A stretch of 64,000 nt of DNA from G963422565 sp963422565. Its GTDB lineage: Bacteria; Pseudomonadota; Alphaproteobacteria; MPNO01. Of the stretch, positions 34,882-43,248 are shown in pieces. The stretch is from assembly GCA_963422565.1 (NCBI GenBank), contig OY730228.1:1178001-1242000 (forward strand), in the 5' to 3' direction. Under the pieces are notes generated by a model, which worked only from the letters and a program-made list of their open reading frames with translations, had not been told where the DNA came from and made no database searches. Position numbers and translations under genes: made by a program. How positions within the stretch are numbered: position 1 is the stretch's first letter; the number at the start of each line of letters is the position of its first letter.

Positions 34882-34918
34882 AGCGCGGGCCTCCCGAGCG
34901 CGATGGGACACCCGCGCT
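34882..34918 (+). terminator. Hairpin after the catabolic operon
   Basis: AGCGCGGG (34882-34889) pairs with CCCGCGCT (34911-34918), 8 bp around a 21-nt loop, starting 25 bp after the last gene of the operon. No U-run follows; it may be Rho-assisted. Confidence 0.4.
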
Positions 34919-35248
34919 GCGAATGCGCCCCGTCGGGATCGGGACCGAGAAGAGTCGGTCGCGCGAAGGCGGGGACGCCGCGGCCCCGCCCGGCAGCCGG
35001 AGCCCGTGCAGGCTCCGAACGCGCGGCCCCCTCCCCGCGGGCTAGGGCGGCGCGGGACGGGTTGGATCACGGAGTCCGTCCTCTCGGCGCCGGCGCAGAC
35101 CCGGAGCGCCGTGCGATCGACACTCCTCGGAAGAAGGCTTCGCGGAGCGCAGGGGCGACCCCGGCGCGTATTCCGTTCATACGCCCGGGTTTTTCCGCCG
35201 ACGGCCACGACTCGGGGCCGGAGGACGACTCCGGTCCGGCCGCCGGAT

Positions 35249-35277
35249 TTGACTCCTTCGGAACCAGCATCTATAGA
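35249..35277 (+). promoter_or_regulatory. Sigma-70-like promoter for sdhCDAB
   Basis: TTGACT (35249-35254), 17-bp spacer, TATAGA (35272-35277). This is a near-consensus housekeeping promoter 90 bp before the sdhC start and the best one in the 509-bp gap 34858-35366, which otherwise holds only the hairpin at 34882. Confidence 0.75.
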
Positions 35278-35366
35278 ATGCCCGGCGCCCGGCGGGGCAC
35301 CGGCCGACGCAGATGTGTTTTCATCCGGGCCGCCTTCCCACCGACGGCGGGCCCGGGACCCAATCC

Positions 35367-35765
35367 ATGACCGACGACCACAGGCCGCTTTCGCCACATC
35401 TCCAGGTCTACCGACCTCAGATCACCTCGGTTACGTCGATCGCCCATCGCGCGGCCGGCGTGGCGCTCGCGCTCGGCCTGCTGCTGGTGGTCTGGTGGCT
35501 GATTGCCGCCGCTGCCGGGGCGAACGCCTATGCGACGGTCCAGGCCTTTACCGATTCGGCGTTCGGCCGGTTGATCCTCTTCGGCTGGACCCTCGCCCTC
35601 TTCTACCATCTGTGCAACGGGGTGAGGCATCTGTTCTGGGATGCCGGACGGGGCTTCGATCTGCCGACGGCGCGCGCCACGGGTTGGCTGGCGGCGGCGG
35701 CGGCGGTCGTGTTGACGCTGGCGGCCTGGGTCTGGGGCTATGCGAGTCTGGGAGCGTTCGGGTGA
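35367..35765 (+). CDS. sdhC: Succinate dehydrogenase cytochrome b556 subunit
   Basis: 132 aa from the ATG at 35367; an 18-codon upstream extension lacks family similarity. MTDDHRPLSPHLQVYRPQITSVTSIAHRAAGVAL is the SdhC opening (SxxSIxHR quinone/heme region), and FYHLCNGVRHLFWD carries the heme-ligand His region. Three transmembrane segments are apparent. It anchors the complex and binds heme b with SdhD. First gene of sdhCDAB, starting 90 bp after a strong promoter. Confidence 0.93.
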   Translation: MTDDHRPLSPHLQVYRPQITSVTSIAHRAAGVALALGLLLVVWWLIAAAAGANAYATVQAFTDSAFGRLILFGWTLALFYHLCNGVRHLFWDAGRGFDLPTARATGWLAAAAAVVLTLAAWVWGYASLGAFG

Positions 35766-36142
35766 GCCTGCGCAGCCCCCTCGCCCGCGCGCGCGGCCTC
35801 GGATCGGCCAAGGAGGGCACGGCCCATTGGTGGGCGCAGCGGGTGACGGCGATCGCGCTGATACCGCTCCTCCTGTGGTTCGCCGCCTCGGTCGCGGTCA
35901 ATGCCGGGGCCGATCACGCCGCCTTCTCGGCCTGGCTCCGCGATCCCTTGACAGCGATCCTGATGCTGCTGCTGGTGCTGGCCGGGTTCCATCACGCCCA
36001 GCTCGGCCTCCAGGTGGTGATCGAGGACTATGTTCACGCCGAATTGCCGAGGATCGCCGCGGTGACCGCGATGAAGTTCGCGGTCGCGGCCCTCGGAGTC
36101 GCGGCGGGGTTCGCGATCCTCAAGATCGCCTTTGGGGGCTGA
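35762..36142 (+). CDS. sdhD: Succinate dehydrogenase hydrophobic membrane anchor subunit
   Basis: 126 aa from a GTG overlapping the sdhC stop (GTGA at 35762-35765). The sequence SLRSPLARARGLGSAKEGTAHWWAQRVTAIALIPLLLWF and FHHAQLGLQVVIEDYVH is typical alphaproteobacterial SdhD, including the His for heme in HHAQLGLQ. Three transmembrane helices. sdhA starts 3 bp later. Confidence 0.92.
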   Translation: MSLRSPLARARGLGSAKEGTAHWWAQRVTAIALIPLLLWFAASVAVNAGADHAAFSAWLRDPLTAILMLLLVLAGFHHAQLGLQVVIEDYVHAELPRIAAVTAMKFAVAALGVAAGFAILKIAFGG

Positions 36143-36145
36143 TGC

Positions 36146-37939
36146 ATGGCCAAGGCCTATGAGTTCATCGATCACAGCTACGATGTGGTCGTCCTCGGCG
36201 CCGGCGGGGCCGGCCTGCGCGCGACGTTCGGCATGGCCGTCAAGGGGCTCAGCACAGCCTGCGTGACCAAGGTCTTCCCGACCCGGAGCCATACCGTCGC
36301 CGCCCAGGGCGGCATCTCGGCGGCATTGGGCAATATGAGCGAGGACGACTGGCGCTGGCATTTCTACGACACGGTCAAGGGCGCGGACTGGCTCGGAGAC
36401 CAGGACGCGATCGAATATATGTGCCGCGAGGCGATCCCGGCGGTGATCGAACTCGAACATTACGGCGTCCCGTTCTCGCGCACGCCGGAGGGCAAGATCT
36501 ATCAGCGGCCCTTCGGCGGCATGACCACCAGGTTCGGCGCCGGCCCTCCGGCGCAGCGGACCGCGGCGGCGGCCGACCGGACCGGCCACGCCATCCTGCA
36601 CACGCTCTATCAGCAGTCGCTGCGCCATCGCGCATCCTTCTTCATCGAGTATTTCGCGATCGATCTGATCCTCGCCGAGGACGGGTCCTGCTGCGGGGTG
36701 ATCGCCTGGAACCTCGAGGACGGTACGCTCCACCGTATCCAGGCAAGGATGACGGTCATCGCGACGGGAGGTTACGGGCGCGCCTATTTCTCCTGCACCG
36801 GCGCCCACAGCCAGACCGGCGACGGAAACGCCATGCTGCTGCGTGCCGGGCTCCCGCTCGAGGACATGGAGTTCATCCAGTTCCATCCGACCGGAATCTA
36901 CGGCGCTGGCTGCCTGATCACCGAGGGCGTGCGGGGAGAGGGCGGCTATCTGACCAATTCCGAGGGCGAGCGGTTCATGGAGCGCTACGCGCCCAACGTT
37001 AAGGACCTCGCGTCGCGCGACGTGGTCAGCCGCTCGATGACCATCGAGATACGCGAGGGGCGCGGCGTCGGGCCGGATAAGGACCACATCCATCTGCATA
37101 TCGAGCATCTCGACCCCGACATTATCGCCAGCCGCCTGCCCGGCATCGTCGAAACAGCGCGGATCTTCGCCGGAGTCGACGTCACACGAGAGCCCATCCC
37201 GGTGCTGCCGACGGTCCATTACAATATGGGGGGCATCCCCACCAACCATCTCGGCGAGGTCGTGGTCCCGGCGAACGGACATGCCGAGACCCCCATACGC
37301 GGGCTGATGGCGATCGGCGAGGCGGCCTGCGTCTCGGTCCACGGCGCCAACCGGCTGGGTTCCAACTCTCTCCTCGATCTGGTCGTCTTCGGGCGGGCCG
37401 CGGCCGAACGCTGTGTCGAGATCCTGGAGCCTGAAGCGCGGCCGGCGCCGCTGCCGCGCGGCGCCGGCGAGAACGCGCTCGCGCGGCTCGACAGGCATCG
37501 CTACGCGCGGGGGGGAACGCGCTGCGCGGCGCTGCGTCTCGAGATGCAGCGGGTCATGCAGGCTCACTGCGCCGTTTTCCGCGACCGGGAGGTCCTCTCC
37601 GAGGGCAAGGCCAAGCTCGCCGATCTGTGGCGCGGCCGGGCCGACCTCGCCGTCTCCGACCGTTCGATGATCTGGAATTCCGATCTGGTCGAAGCCCTCG
37701 AATTCGACAATCTGCTCGCCCAGTCGGTGGTGAGCGTGGAATCGGCGCTCAACCGGGAGGAAAGTCGCGGGGCGCATGCCCGCGAAGACTTCCCCAAGCG
37801 CGACGACGAGAACTGGATGAAGCACACGCTGGTCTGGCTCGACGAGGATGGACGCATGCGTTTCGATTATCGCCCGGTCCACACCAACACCATGACCAAC
37901 GAGGCCCAGGCGATTCCCCCAGAAGAACGCGTGTACTGA
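36146..37939 (+). CDS. sdhA: Succinate dehydrogenase flavoprotein subunit
   Basis: 597 aa, the standard length. The dinucleotide-binding loop is VVVLGAGGAGLRATFGMA; the His that binds FAD covalently is in SHTVAAQGGISAALGN; substrate-site residues are in FIQFHPTGIYGAGCLITEGVRGEGG and HYNMGGIPTN. Catalyses succinate oxidation to fumarate on the cytoplasmic face of the membrane complex. Part of the tightly spaced sdhCDAB operon. Confidence 0.97.
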   Translation: MAKAYEFIDHSYDVVVLGAGGAGLRATFGMAVKGLSTACVTKVFPTRSHTVAAQGGISAALGNMSEDDWRWHFYDTVKGADWLGDQDAIEYMCREAIPAVIELEHYGVPFSRTPEGKIYQRPFGGMTTRFGAGPPAQRTAAAADRTGHAILHTLYQQSLRHRASFFIEYFAIDLILAEDGSCCGVIAWNLEDGTLHRIQARMTVIATGGYGRAYFSCTGAHSQTGDGNAMLLRAGLPLEDMEFIQFHPTGIYGAGCLITEGVRGEGGYLTNSEGERFMERYAPNVKDLASRDVVSRSMTIEIREGRGVGPDKDHIHLHIEHLDPDIIASRLPGIVETARIFAGVDVTREPIPVLPTVHYNMGGIPTNHLGEVVVPANGHAETPIRGLMAIGEAACVSVHGANRLGSNSLLDLVVFGRAAAERCVEILEPEARPAPLPRGAGENALARLDRHRYARGGTRCAALRLEMQRVMQAHCAVFRDREVLSEGKAKLADLWRGRADLAVSDRSMIWNSDLVEALEFDNLLAQSVVSVESALNREESRGAHAREDFPKRDDENWMKHTLVWLDEDGRMRFDYRPVHTNTMTNEAQAIPPEERVY

Positions 37940-37954
37940 ACCGGGACCCGGACG

Positions 37955-38734
37955 ATGTTTCAGCTCTCGCTGCCCAAAAACTCCCGCGTCAGGGTCGGCC
38001 GGTCGCATCCCGCGCCGGAAGGCGCCAAGCGCACGAAGACCCTGAAGATCTACCGCTACGACCCGGATTCGGGCGAGACGCCCCGCCTCGACTCTTTCGC
38101 CGTCGATCTCGACGATTGCGGGCCGATGGTCCTCGACGCGGTCATCAAGATCAAGAACGAGATCGATTCCACGCTGACCTTCCGGCGTTCCTGCCGCGAG
38201 GGGGTCTGCGGAAGCTGCGCGATGAATATCGACGGCACGAACACGCTGGCCTGCACCCGATATCTCGACGACATCGCAGGAGAGGTGAGGGTCTACCCGC
38301 TGCCCCATATGCGGGTGATCAAGGACCTGGTTCCGGACCTGACGCTGGCCTACGCGCAATACGAGTCGATCGAGCCCTGGCTCCAGGCCGATACACCGCC
38401 GCCGCCCGATGCGGAACGGCTCCAGGCACCGGAAGACCGGGCACGGCTCGACGGGCTGTGGGAATGCATCCTCTGCTTCTGCTGCACGACCGGTTGCCCG
38501 AGCTATTGGTGGAACGGCGACCGTTATCTCGGTCCGGCGACGCTGCTCCAGGCCAATCGCTGGATCGTCGATTCCCGCGACGAGCGGACCGGCGAGCGGC
38601 TCGACCGGCTGGAGGATCCGTTCAGGCTCTACCGCTGCCACACGATCATGAACTGCACGCAGGCCTGCCCCAAGGGCCTCAACCCGGCCGAGGCCATCGG
38701 CGAGATCAAGCGGCGCATGATCGCCCGACGCTGA
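37955..38734 (+). CDS. sdhB: Succinate dehydrogenase iron-sulfur subunit
   Basis: 259 aa. The N-terminal 2Fe-2S domain has SCREGVCGSCAMNIDG and LACTRYL; the C-terminal domain has CILCFCCTTGCPSYWWN, CHTIMNC and CPKGLNP for the 4Fe-4S and 3Fe-4S clusters. It transfers electrons from SdhA to quinone. Small oddity: CFCCTTGCPS replaces the more usual CACCSTSCPS, with all cysteines kept. zapE begins 9 bp downstream. Confidence 0.97.
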   Translation: MFQLSLPKNSRVRVGRSHPAPEGAKRTKTLKIYRYDPDSGETPRLDSFAVDLDDCGPMVLDAVIKIKNEIDSTLTFRRSCREGVCGSCAMNIDGTNTLACTRYLDDIAGEVRVYPLPHMRVIKDLVPDLTLAYAQYESIEPWLQADTPPPPDAERLQAPEDRARLDGLWECILCFCCTTGCPSYWWNGDRYLGPATLLQANRWIVDSRDERTGERLDRLEDPFRLYRCHTIMNCTQACPKGLNPAEAIGEIKRRMIARR

Positions 38735-38743
38735 ACCCGCATC

Positions 38744-39879
38744 ATGTCCGAGGGTCCGCTGGCGGTGTGGCGCGCCCGGGTGCGCGCGGGCGCCTTGACC
38801 CACGATCCCCGTCAGGCCCTTGCCGCGAAGAAGCTTCAGAGCCTTCATGACGCCATCTCCGGCTATCGTCCGGAGACCCGCGGGTCCGGATGGCGGGGCC
38901 TGCTGTCGGGCGGCCGACGGCGACCGGCAGCGCCGCAGGGGCTTTACCTGTTCGGTGGGGTCGGGCGCGGCAAGACGATGCTGATGGACATGTTCTTCGC
39001 CTCCGCCCCTCTGGCGGCCAAGCGGCGGACCCACTTCCACCCCTTCATGCTGGAGATCCAGGACCGGCTGCACGCGCTGCGCGGCGACCGGACCCGCGAC
39101 CCGCTGAGACGAGTCGCCGAGGAGGTCGCGAGGCGCGCCTGGCTGCTCTGCTTCGACGAGTTCCAGGCGGACAGCATCGCCGACGCGATGATTCTCGGCC
39201 GGCTGTTCGAGGGCTCTTCGACTGCGGCGCCGTCGTCGTCGCGACCAGCAACCTGCCTCCGTCCGATCTCTACAAGAACGGGTTGCAGCGGGACCGTTTC
39301 CTCCCGTTCATCGCCCTGATTCAAGAACGGCTCGATCTGCTCGCACTCGACGGGCCGGTCGACTATCGGCGCAGGAAGATCGACCGCCTCGGGCTCTACT
39401 TCACCCCGCTCGGGCGCTACGGGGACCGGGAGCTGGAGCTCGCCTTCCGCGCGTTGACCGAGGGAGCCGAGCCGCGCTCCGCCCGCCTGCAGGTGCTCGG
39501 CCGCAGCCTCCGGATACCGCGCGCGGCGCGCGGCGTGGCCGCGTTCACCTTCCAGGAGCTTTGCGGGCGCCCGCTCGGGGCGCCCGACTATCTGGCCCTG
39601 GCGCGGACGTTCCACACGCTAGTCGTCGCCGACATACCGACGCTCGCCGCCCGACGGTCCGACGAGGCCCGACGCCTCGTCACCCTGATCGACGCCCTTT
39701 ACGAGCATCGGGTGAAGCTGGTCGTCTCCGCCGCGGCGCCGCCGGAGAGGCTCTACCCGGAGGGCGAGGCCTCCTTCGCGTTTCGGCGGGCGGTGTCCCG
39801 CCTGCATGAAATGCAGAGTGCCGATTATCTCGCCGCCGAGCATGTCTCCGAGACGCCCGCGACTCGGGGCGGCCGGTGA
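38744..39879 (+). pseudogene. zapE: Cell division ATPase ZapE (AFG1-like), frameshifted
   Basis: The first frame (38744 to about 39211) encodes the N-terminal half: GLYLFGGVGRGKTMLMDMFF (Walker A) and RAWLLCFDEFQADSIADAMILGRLFEG (Walker B). The second frame (about 39214-39879) continues with FDCGAVVVATSNLPPSDLYKNGLQRDRFLPFI to the end. At 39211-39213 the run GGG followed by CTCTTC would restore the frame if it were GGGG, giving GRLFEGLFDCGAVVVATSN as expected for the family. So a single G is missing: either a recent mutation or a sequencing error in a homopolymer. The position after sdhB is conserved in alphaproteobacteria. The intact product would be about 378 aa. Confidence 0.85.
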
Positions 39880-39906
39880 TCGCCCCGACATTCCGGGGGC
39901 AGCTTC

Positions 39907-40278
39907 TCAAGGGTCGCGGCTCAGCCCCTGCGCGTCCACCGCCGCCAGATAGGCCTGCCAGAGCCGCTCCTTGTTCTCGCCGAGATCGTAGAGATAGCGC
40001 CAGGAATAGATGCCGGTGTCGTGCAGATCGTCGAAGACGATGCGCACGGCATAGTTCCCCACGGGTTCGAGCGACATGATTCCGACATGGCGGCGTCCGA
40101 CGACGAGCCGCCGCTCGCCCGGTCCATGGCCCTGAACCTCGGCGGACGGGCTCTCGACCCGCAGGAACTCCGCCGGAAAGGAAAAGCTGCTTCCGTCGTC
40201 GAAATCGACCTCGAGGCGCTTCTCCGCCGACTTCAGACGCAGCTCGACCGGCCAACGAACGGGGTCGCCGACGGTCAT
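39907..40278 (-). CDS. DUF971-domain protein (gamma-butyrobetaine hydroxylase N-terminal-like)
   Basis: 123 aa. WPVELRLKSAEKRLEVDFDDGSSFSFPAEFLRVESPSAEVQGHG and IMSLEPVGNYAVRIVFDDLHDTGIYSWRYLYDLGENKERLW match the small DUF971 family (HGP...R.V.I..IEPVGNYAVRI.FDDGH..GIYSW). Some members are linked to iron-sulfur cluster handling, but no function can be assigned. It overlaps the Trm112-like gene by four bases and ends the four-gene operon starting with the thioredoxin-like gene. Confidence 0.88.
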   Translation of the reverse strand: MTVGDPVRWPVELRLKSAEKRLEVDFDDGSSFSFPAEFLRVESPSAEVQGHGPGERRLVVGRRHVGIMSLEPVGNYAVRIVFDDLHDTGIYSWRYLYDLGENKERLWQAYLAAVDAQGLSRDP

Positions 40279-40499
40279 TCGTCCGGGTCCAGCCGCCTGG
40301 CCTCGTCGACCAGCATGATCGGAATCCCGTCGCGCACCGGAAAGGCGAGCCCGGCCTGGACGCTGATCAACTCCTGGCCGGCTTCGTCATAGTTCAGCGG
40401 GCCCTTGGTCAGCGGACAGACCAGAATCTCGAGGAGCCTCGGGTCGAGGGCGCGAGCGCGCGGCGCACCGTCGTCCGAAGGAAAGGCGGCATCTGTCAT
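40275..40499 (-). CDS. Trm112-family zinc-ribbon-like protein
   Basis: 74 aa from ATG 40499. LDPRLLEILVCPLTKGPLNYDEAGQELISVQAGLAFPVRDGIPIMLVDEARRL is the whole Trm112/YcaR domain. In this bacterial form only one Cys of the zinc pair remains. Eukaryotic homologues activate methyltransferases; the bacterial role is unclear. Situated between the LON-domain gene (11 bp upstream) and DUF971. Confidence 0.92.
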   Translation of the reverse strand: MTDAAFPSDDGAPRARALDPRLLEILVCPLTKGPLNYDEAGQELISVQAGLAFPVRDGIPIMLVDEARRLDPDE

Positions 40500-40510
40500 T
40501 CCGCTCCGCC

Positions 40511-41176
40511 CTACTGCTTCACGCGGCCTTCGTCGCCGCCGCGCTCCCGCAATGCCATCTCCAGAAGCGTGGTCATGATTTCCGCGCGCGTCTCCAGCGT
40601 CGGCGCCTCGAGCATCGCCTGTTTCTCGCTCGGCTGGAAGGGGCACATCATGGCCAGCGAGGTGACCAGCCGGGCGTCGTCCGAACCCTCGATCGCCTCC
40701 CACTTGGCTTCGATCCCGTGATGGGTGAGATAGGCGCGCAAGACGCGCAGCAGACGCGCGCGGTCGATCGCCGGCGCCGTCTGCGGGGCTTCGAGATCGC
40801 TCCGGAACGGCGCGAAATCGGCCCTGACACGGCGATAGCCGCCCAGCATCGGCATCTCCTCCGCGATCCGAAACCGCAGAAGCCCCTTAAGCGTGATCAG
40901 ATAGCGGCCGTCCGCGGTCTCCGCGAAGGAAACGATACGGCCGGCGCAGCCGGTCCGGAAGACCGGCGGATGCGCGCTCGCGGCGCTCTCCTGCGGCTGG
41001 ATCATGCCGATCAGCCTCTGCGGAGCGGCGAGGGCGGCCGCCGTCATGTCGAGATAGCGCGGCTCGAAGATGTTCAGCGGCAAAAGCCCCTCCGGCAGCA
41101 GCAGCGCACCGGCCAGCGGGAAGATCGGGATCTCCTCCGGAAGGTCCGGGAACGCCGGGTCGAAGGGGTCGGGCAT
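40511..41176 (-). CDS. LON-protease substrate-binding domain protein
   Basis: 221 aa from ATG 41176. EEIPIFPLAGALLLPEGLLPLNIFEPRYLDMTAAALAAPQRLIGMIQP is the start of the stand-alone LON N-terminal (PUA-like) domain; there is no ATPase or protease part. GCAGRIVSFAETADGRYLITLKGLLRFRI continues the fold. The start shares its A with the stop of the upstream gene (TGATG), so the two are coupled. The pairing with a CnoX-like thioredoxin is frequent in alphaproteobacteria and hints at a protein quality-control role. Confidence 0.9.
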   Translation of the reverse strand: MPDPFDPAFPDLPEEIPIFPLAGALLLPEGLLPLNIFEPRYLDMTAAALAAPQRLIGMIQPQESAASAHPPVFRTGCAGRIVSFAETADGRYLITLKGLLRFRIAEEMPMLGGYRRVRADFAPFRSDLEAPQTAPAIDRARLLRVLRAYLTHHGIEAKWEAIEGSDDARLVTSLAMMCPFQPSEKQAMLEAPTLETRAEIMTTLLEMALRERGGDEGRVKQ

Positions 41177-42096
41177 CAGGAGAAGAGAACCGAGGAGAGT
41201 CTTCTGCGGCCCCCGACCGTCAGCGGGTCGGTCGGCCCGAGCGCCTCGAAGAACTGGACGAGCTGCTTGCGCGCGGCCTCGTCGTTCCAGGTTCGGTCGC
41301 GGCGAACGATTTCGATCAGCTCGTCGATCGCCGCCTCCCTGCGGCCGTTCGCGTAGAGCGCCATCGCGAGCGCGAAGCGCGCCTCGTGGTCGCCGGGATC
41401 GTCGGCGACCCTTCGTTCGAACTCGCCGCGGTCCCCGGCGTCCGCCGACTTGCGGGCGATATCCAGCGCCGAGACGGCAGCCGCCACCTCGCCCTTGCCG
41501 CGGTCGGCCTCCGGCAGGCTCGCGACGACGCGATCGGCCTCCTCGAGGGCGTCCTGGCCGATGAGCGCCCGGATCCGCCCGGCCTGCGCGGCCATGTTGT
41601 CCGGCTGATGCTCGGCCACCTGGGCGTAGATCGCGGCGGCCGCGGCGAAGTCGCCGGCCGCCAGACGATCGTCCGCCTGTGCGAGGGCCTCGTCGACCGG
41701 CGAGGAGGCCTGCGCGCCGGCGCTGTGCACCAGCTTGTCGACGAACGCCTTGACCTGACTCTCGGGCAGAGCGCCGGCGAAACCGTCCACCGGACGACCG
41801 CCGACGAAGGCGAACACGGCGGGGATCGACTGTACGCGAAGCTGCTGCGGGATTTCCGGATGTTTGTCGATGTCGAGCTTTACCAGCCTGACCGCACCGC
41901 GGGCGGCCTTCACCACCTTCTCGATGATCGGCCCGAGCTGCTTGCAGGGTCCGCACCACGGCGCCCAGAAATCGACGATCACGGGGACCTCCGAGGAGGC
42001 CTCGATGACGTCGGCCATGAAGCTCTCCGTGGTCGCGTCCTTGACGACATTCTGCGGAGCCCGTCCATTGCCGGAGAGTCCCAGAATCGGCTCCAT
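41176..42096 (-). CDS. cnoX: CnoX/YbbN-type thioredoxin-TPR protein
   Basis: 306 aa. An N-terminal thioredoxin domain with VDFWAPWCGPCKQLGPIIEKV (C48, C51; the WCGPC motif is intact, unlike the SxxC of E. coli CnoX), then helical repeats from about residue 130 (DEALAQADDRLAAGDFAAAAAIYAQVAEHQPDNMAAQAGRIRALIG). Known relatives act as holdase-redox chaperones delivering clients to GroEL. Head of a four-gene operon. Confidence 0.9.
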   Translation of the reverse strand: MEPILGLSGNGRAPQNVVKDATTESFMADVIEASSEVPVIVDFWAPWCGPCKQLGPIIEKVVKAARGAVRLVKLDIDKHPEIPQQLRVQSIPAVFAFVGGRPVDGFAGALPESQVKAFVDKLVHSAGAQASSPVDEALAQADDRLAAGDFAAAAAIYAQVAEHQPDNMAAQAGRIRALIGQDALEEADRVVASLPEADRGKGEVAAAVSALDIARKSADAGDRGEFERRVADDPGDHEARFALAMALYANGRREAAIDELIEIVRRDRTWNDEAARKQLVQFFEALGPTDPLTVGGRRRLSSVLFS

Positions 42097-42182
42097 GGCC
42101 TGACCTCATTTGTTCCATGGGGCCTTCGCCCCGCTGACAAGCGACAAAATGGGCGACCGCGTTGTCGGAAGCAAGGCCGCCG

Positions 42183-42734
42183 TCACCCTCGACGCGTCGC
42201 GGGGTCGAGGTCGATCACGCGCGGTTCGTAACCGGTCGCTTCGGCGAAGCGCAACAGGTCGGCCGGGGCGATCGCCATCGTCGCATCGTTCCTGAGCGGA
42301 TGGAAGTTCACGAGCTCGCCGCGGAGCCCGGCGGCGTCGACGACGAACGCGACGCGGCCGCGAGGATCGTTGATCAGTGCGAACGGGGTCACCGAGCCGG
42401 GCTCGACACCGAGATGTTCGCGAAGCCGTTCGGGGCTCCCGAAGGAGAGCCGGGCGGCGCCGATCAGCCGCGCCAGGGCCTGGATGTCGAGCCTGCGGTC
42501 CTCGATCGCGGCCACCAGCCAGAGCGCACCCTTCCGGTCCTTGAAGAACAGGGTCTTGAAATGCGCGCCGGGCAATGCGCCGCGCATCCCTCGGCTCTCT
42601 TCGACCGAGAAGACGGGGGCGTGCCGATGGGCCCTGCTCTCGATCCCGAGCTCGGACAGAAGCGCGAACAGCGCCCGCTGGTCCGCCGTCGGACCTCTCG
42701 CCCCGGAGTCCGTCGCCTCGGCGGTCATCCCCAT
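42183..42734 (-). CDS. ProX/YbaK-type aminoacyl-tRNA deacylase (prolyl-tRNA editing)
   Basis: 183 aa from ATG 42734 (an in-frame ATG six bases later is possible). The YbaK fold is seen in HAPVFSVEESRGMRGALPGAHFKTLFFKDRKGALWLVAAIEDRRLDIQALARLIGAARLSFGSPERLREHLGVEPGSVTPFALINDP. The conserved Lys-containing KTLFFKDRK and G-x-x-TPF are the substrate-site motifs of ProXp-ala/PrdX-type proteins. It hydrolyses mischarged Ala-tRNA(Pro) in trans. Two tandem hairpins lie 190-250 bp upstream. Confidence 0.88.
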   Translation of the reverse strand: MGMTAEATDSGARGPTADQRALFALLSELGIESRAHRHAPVFSVEESRGMRGALPGAHFKTLFFKDRKGALWLVAAIEDRRLDIQALARLIGAARLSFGSPERLREHLGVEPGSVTPFALINDPRGRVAFVVDAAGLRGELVNFHPLRNDATMAIAPADLLRFAEATGYEPRVIDLDPATRRG

Positions 42735-42921
42735 CGATCGACCGCTCCGACCCTCCCGTTCCCCGTCACCGCCGGCATCGCAAGCCACGGCCGGGTTCCC
42801 ATAATGCGCGAAGTCTCCGGACGGTCGCAATCGGGCGGCTGCATTGCGACATCCGGCGGCCCGTACGGGGCGATATTCGCTGCGCGCGCGAAAGGATGCG
42901 CGTCCATGCCCAAGCGGCAGG

Positions 42922-42949
42922 GGGACGATCCCGAACGCGGGATCGTCCC
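42922..42949. ncRNA. Perfect 12-bp hairpin (possible structured RNA or leader), first of two
   Basis: GGGACGATCCCG (42922-42933), tetraloop AACG, CGGGATCGTCCC (42938-42949): uninterrupted 12-bp stem. A second hairpin follows 10 bp later. Not adjacent to any gene end, so not an obvious terminator; it is either in the leader of the ProX-like gene (minus strand) or a small RNA of its own. Biotype uncertain. Confidence 0.35.
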
Positions 42950-42959
42950 GAGCGGCGAG

Positions 42960-42983
42960 CGCGATCCGGATTCCCGGATCGCG
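42960..42983. ncRNA. Perfect 10-bp hairpin, second of two
   Basis: CGCGATCCGG (42960-42969), loop ATTC, CCGGATCGCG (42974-42983). Shares the core CGATCC with the preceding hairpin, which suggests duplication or a common binding factor. Biotype uncertain. Confidence 0.35.
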
Positions 42984-43066
42984 TCGCGAGAGAGGCACGC
43001 TATGTCGGCAGCGCTCGTCACGGGCGCAGGGCCGCCGCCGGCTTGTTCACGACAATCCCGAACCAC

Positions 43067-43120
43067 AAGGCCCCCCCACCCCTGCCCTGCCCTGCCTCCC
43101 AAGAGAGAAGGGAGAGGGGA
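43067..43120. repeat. C-rich intergenic repeat, copy B
   Basis: Contains CCCCCACCCCTGCCCT (43073-43088), identical to 6197-6212, followed by a GCCTCCC...GGGAGAGGGG imperfect hairpin. Same class of dispersed intergenic palindrome as copy A. Confidence 0.5.
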
Positions 43121-43206
43121 CGGCCGGGATCGACAGGCCTGGAGAGATCGTATCGGCAACAGAGCCGCGTTTCCGGGGCCCGTCCCCGTTCGGGACGGAC
43201 AGACAC

Positions 43207-43235
43207 TGGACCCGGCGCCTCCCGGCCGCTATGCT
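43207..43235 (+). promoter_or_regulatory. Promoter of tRNA-Gly
   Basis: TGGACC (43207-43212), 17-bp spacer, TATGCT (43230-43235). The predicted start is only a few bases before the tRNA, as usual for tRNA genes. Confidence 0.55.
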
Positions 43236-43248
43236 TGCTGGTAGGGTC

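Larger units (their letters stand above)
42735..43248. other. 514-bp intergenic region with structured elements
   Basis: No gene is supported. It contains two tandem hairpins (42922-42983), the C-rich repeat copy B (43067-43120) and the tRNA-Gly promoter (43207-43235). Confidence 0.6.

Noticed and set aside
35738..39073. A 1111-codon open frame antisense to sdhD, sdhA, sdhB and zapE
   Set aside because: Same shadow composition; the plus-strand genes carry all expected cofactor motifs.
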